Shown here: positions 5,511 to 7,185 of the stretch, in pieces
How positions within the stretch are numbered: position 1 is the first letter of the stretch
Layout of the letters: each line of letters opens with the position of its first letter
Origin: Burkholderiaceae bacterium
GTDB taxonomy: Bacteria > Pseudomonadota > Gammaproteobacteria > Burkholderiales > Burkholderiaceae_C
Reading direction: 5' to 3'
Assembly (NCBI GenBank): GCA_023268425.1
Contig: JALRFN010000081.1
Location: 1 to 7,185 of the forward strand
DNA: 7,185 nt
Program-made: the position numbers and the translations under genes
The notes under the pieces: generated by a model
Databases searched by the model: none
What the model was told of the DNA's origin: nothing
What the model saw: only the letters and a program-made list of their open reading frames with translations

Positions 5511-7094
5511 ATGAACCCCATGCGTGCGCTGTGGCCTTGGCTGTTGGTGGTCGTGTTAGGCGTCCCAGTCTGGTCGGTGTTGGCCAGTTGGTTGGGGGCA
5601 GGCGAGGCCGAGTGGGCGGTGTGGGCGCATTTGCGCGCCCACGTGTTGCCGGCCTATGCCTGGACCACAGCGGTCTTGTGCCTGGGCGTGGGCCTGGGGG
5701 TTTGGCTGCTGGGCGTTTGTTCTGCCGCCATGGTGGCGTGGTGGGATTTCCCTGGGCGCCGCGCGCTGGAGTGGGCCTTGGTTTTGCCCTTGGCCATGCC
5801 GGCTTATGTGACGGCTTATGCCTACACCGATTTCTTGCAGTACAGCGGCGTGGCGCAAACGGCTTTGCGCGAGGCTTTTGGCTGGCAAGGCCGCGTGCTG
5901 CCCGAGGTGCGCAGTTTGGGCGGGGCGGTGTTGGTGTTCAGCTTTGCGCTCTACCCCTATGTTTATTTGTTGGTGCGCACGGCCATGCGTCAACAAGTGT
6001 GGCGGCTGCGTGAGGCCGCGCAATTGCTGGGCGCCAACACGTGGCAGCAATGGTGGCGCGTGGCCTTGCCGATGGCGCGACCAGCGGCCATGGCCGGGGT
6101 GGCCTTGGCCTTGATGGAAACCTTGTCTGACTTCGGCGTGGTCAGCTACTTTGGCGTGCAAACCTTCACCACCGGCATTTACAAGGCCTGGCTGGCGCAG
6201 GACAACGCGGTGGCCGCCTTGCAGTTGTCGGGCGTGTTGTTGGTGGTGGTGGGCGTGGTGCTCTGGCTCGAACAGCGTGCGCAGGCCCGCTTGCGCTTTG
6301 TGTCCACACGGCAAACGGCCACGGGCCAAGACCGCCAGCGTTTGCGGGGTTGGCGCGCAGCGCTGGTGTCGGTGCTGTGCTGGCTGCCTTTGGTCTTGGG
6401 CTTTGTGTTGCCTGTCGCTGTGATGTTGCACACCCTGTTCACGCGAGGCGCCGAGTGGCAAGCCAGCAGCGCGCGCTTCGTGTCTTGGGTCATCAACAGC
6501 GCCCAGTTGGGCGTGATCGCGGCGGCCTTGGCCTTGGCCCTGGCGCTGGGGCTGATGTGGTTGCGCCGCAGGCTGCCGACGGCGGCGGTGCGTGCGGGCG
6601 TGCGCAGCGTCGAGTTGGGCTATGCCTTGCCGGGCGCGGTGGTCGTGGTGGGCTTGCTGTGGCCGCTGCAGTGGTGGGCGCAGGCCTGGCCGCAGTGGTC
6701 TTGGGTGCACTGGGTGACGGGCAGCATCTTGGGTTTGATTTGGGCCTACTTGGTGCGCTTTGTGCCGGTGGCCATGCAGTCCATCGGCAGTGCTTACACG
6801 CAAGTGCCCAGGGCCTTGGACGACAGCGCCTGGGTCTTGGGGGCCACGGATCGGGGCTTGTGGTGGCGTGTGCACTGGCCCCTGCTGCGTCGAAGCGCTT
6901 GGGTGGCGGCTTTGATGGTCATGGTTGAAGTCATCAAGGAACTGCCCGTGACCTTGGTCTTGCGGCCATTCGACCACGACACCCTGGCGGTCATGACCTA
7001 CCAACTCGCCCGCGACGAACGCTTGGGCGAAGCCGCCTTGCCTGCGCTGGCCGGCGCTGCTGTTTGCGATGCTGCTGAGCGTTCCGTTCGCTGA
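5511..7094 (+). CDS. fbpB: Iron(III) ABC transporter permease FbpB, C-terminus apparently frameshifted
   Basis: A 527-residue inner-membrane permease made of two fused binding-protein-dependent transport domains, the FbpB/SfuB arrangement for ferric iron import. About a dozen hydrophobic helices are visible. Each half carries an ATPase-contacting EAA-type loop: residues 168-191 (EAAQLLGANTW then RVALP) and 437-462 (DDSAWVLGATDRGLWW then LL). The segment EVIKELPVTLVLRPFDHDTLAVMTYQLARDERLGEAALPAL (473-513) is highly typical of the family. After residue 513 the protein should enter its last membrane helix. Here it ends in the polar tail AGAAVCDAAERSVR. Reading one base further on, from 7051, gives PALLFAMLLSVPFAD, a hydrophobic helix, so a frameshift (mutation or sequencing error) near 7050 is likely. 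The ATPase is encoded divergently and no substrate-binding protein is visible. Confidence 0.88.
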   Translation: MNPMRALWPWLLVVVLGVPVWSVLASWLGAGEAEWAVWAHLRAHVLPAYAWTTAVLCLGVGLGVWLLGVCSAAMVAWWDFPGRRALEWALVLPLAMPAYVTAYAYTDFLQYSGVAQTALREAFGWQGRVLPEVRSLGGAVLVFSFALYPYVYLLVRTAMRQQVWRLREAAQLLGANTWQQWWRVALPMARPAAMAGVALALMETLSDFGVVSYFGVQTFTTGIYKAWLAQDNAVAALQLSGVLLVVVGVVLWLEQRAQARLRFVSTRQTATGQDRQRLRGWRAALVSVLCWLPLVLGFVLPVAVMLHTLFTRGAEWQASSARFVSWVINSAQLGVIAAALALALALGLMWLRRRLPTAAVRAGVRSVELGYALPGAVVVVGLLWPLQWWAQAWPQWSWVHWVTGSILGLIWAYLVRFVPVAMQSIGSAYTQVPRALDDSAWVLGATDRGLWWRVHWPLLRRSAWVAALMVMVEVIKELPVTLVLRPFDHDTLAVMTYQLARDERLGEAALPALAGAAVCDAAERSVR

Positions 7095-7124
7095 TCATTC
7101 CCTCTCATTCCCTCGCATTCCTTC
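7095..7124 (+). repeat. Three 10-bp tandem repeats downstream of fbpB
   Basis: TCATTCCCTC (7095-7104), an exact second copy (7105-7114) and a diverged copy GCATTCCTTC (7115-7124). The array starts directly after the fbpB stop and ends one base before an ATG at 7126. It is pyrimidine-rich and lacks any Shine-Dalgarno. Possible roles are a protein-binding array, a phase-variable spacer, or simple slippage. None is shown by the sequence. Confidence 0.85.
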
Positions 7125-7125
7125 C

Positions 7126-7185
7126 ATGATCTCCACCTTCCCCCTAGGCTCCCATCTCCATGCACTGGCCCGTGCCATCGCGCCG
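7126..7185 (+). CDS. Possible start of a further gene, cut by the window end
   Basis: ATG 7126 opens a frame without stop to the window end, beginning MISTFPLGSHLHALARAIAP. Twenty residues are too few to recognise. No Shine-Dalgarno precedes it, and a second ATG at 7160 in another frame (MHWPVPSRR) is equally possible. The same frame is continuous with the shifted frame of fbpB, so it may also be chance. Treat as tentative. Confidence 0.25.
   Translation, partial: MISTFPLGSHLHALARAIAP

Noticed and set aside
5556..7004. Long minus-strand open frame of 482 codons opposite fbpB
   Set aside because: The translation is rich in His, Gln and Arg with no domain-like pattern, and the plus strand is a clear permease. 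It is a codon-bias shadow in GC-rich DNA.

Overview
The window looks like chromosomal DNA of a Betaproteobacterium, probably Burkholderiales and most like Comamonadaceae. This is inferred from the high GC content, heavy use of TTG for leucine, closely packed genes and the protein families present. No taxonomic marker is present, so the genus is a guess. There are no RNA genes, insertion sequences, CRISPR arrays or phage genes.

Layout. (1) 1-638 is the 3' end of katG (catalase-peroxidase), followed by a strong GC hairpin at 665-696. (2) 750-4402 is a tightly packed plus-strand operon of five genes: a small membrane-anchored His-rich protein that looks like DUF2946; a secreted DUF2796 protein (ZrgA-like zinc binder) with a GHDHDK tandem repeat; a LolD-type ABC ATPase; a four-helix MacB/FtsX-type permease; and an exported DUF3299 protein. 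An A+T-rich palindromic patch resembling a Zur operator overlaps the possible starts of the first gene. (3) 4410-5462 on the minus strand is an FbpC-type iron(III) ABC ATPase, which converges on the zinc operon with only 7 bp between stop codons. (4) 5511-7094 on the plus strand is the FbpB-type permease, divergent from fbpC. Its last residues look frameshifted. (5) 7095-7185 holds three 10-bp tandem repeats and possibly the start of another gene.

How the genes work together. The five-gene block has the parts of a periplasmic zinc-handling system: two His-rich exported or anchored proteins, an ATPase-permease pair of the mechanotransmission (MacB/LolCDE) class, and a second periplasmic protein. 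Related gene sets are known in Vibrio as zinc-regulated zrg genes, but the mechanism is poorly understood and the DUF2946-like member is, as far as I know, not characterised there. The fbp pair would energise and form the channel for ferric iron import. Its substrate-binding protein FbpA is not in the window. With katG alongside, the neighbourhood covers metal homeostasis and oxidative stress, though only the five-gene block and the fbp pair are obvious functional units.
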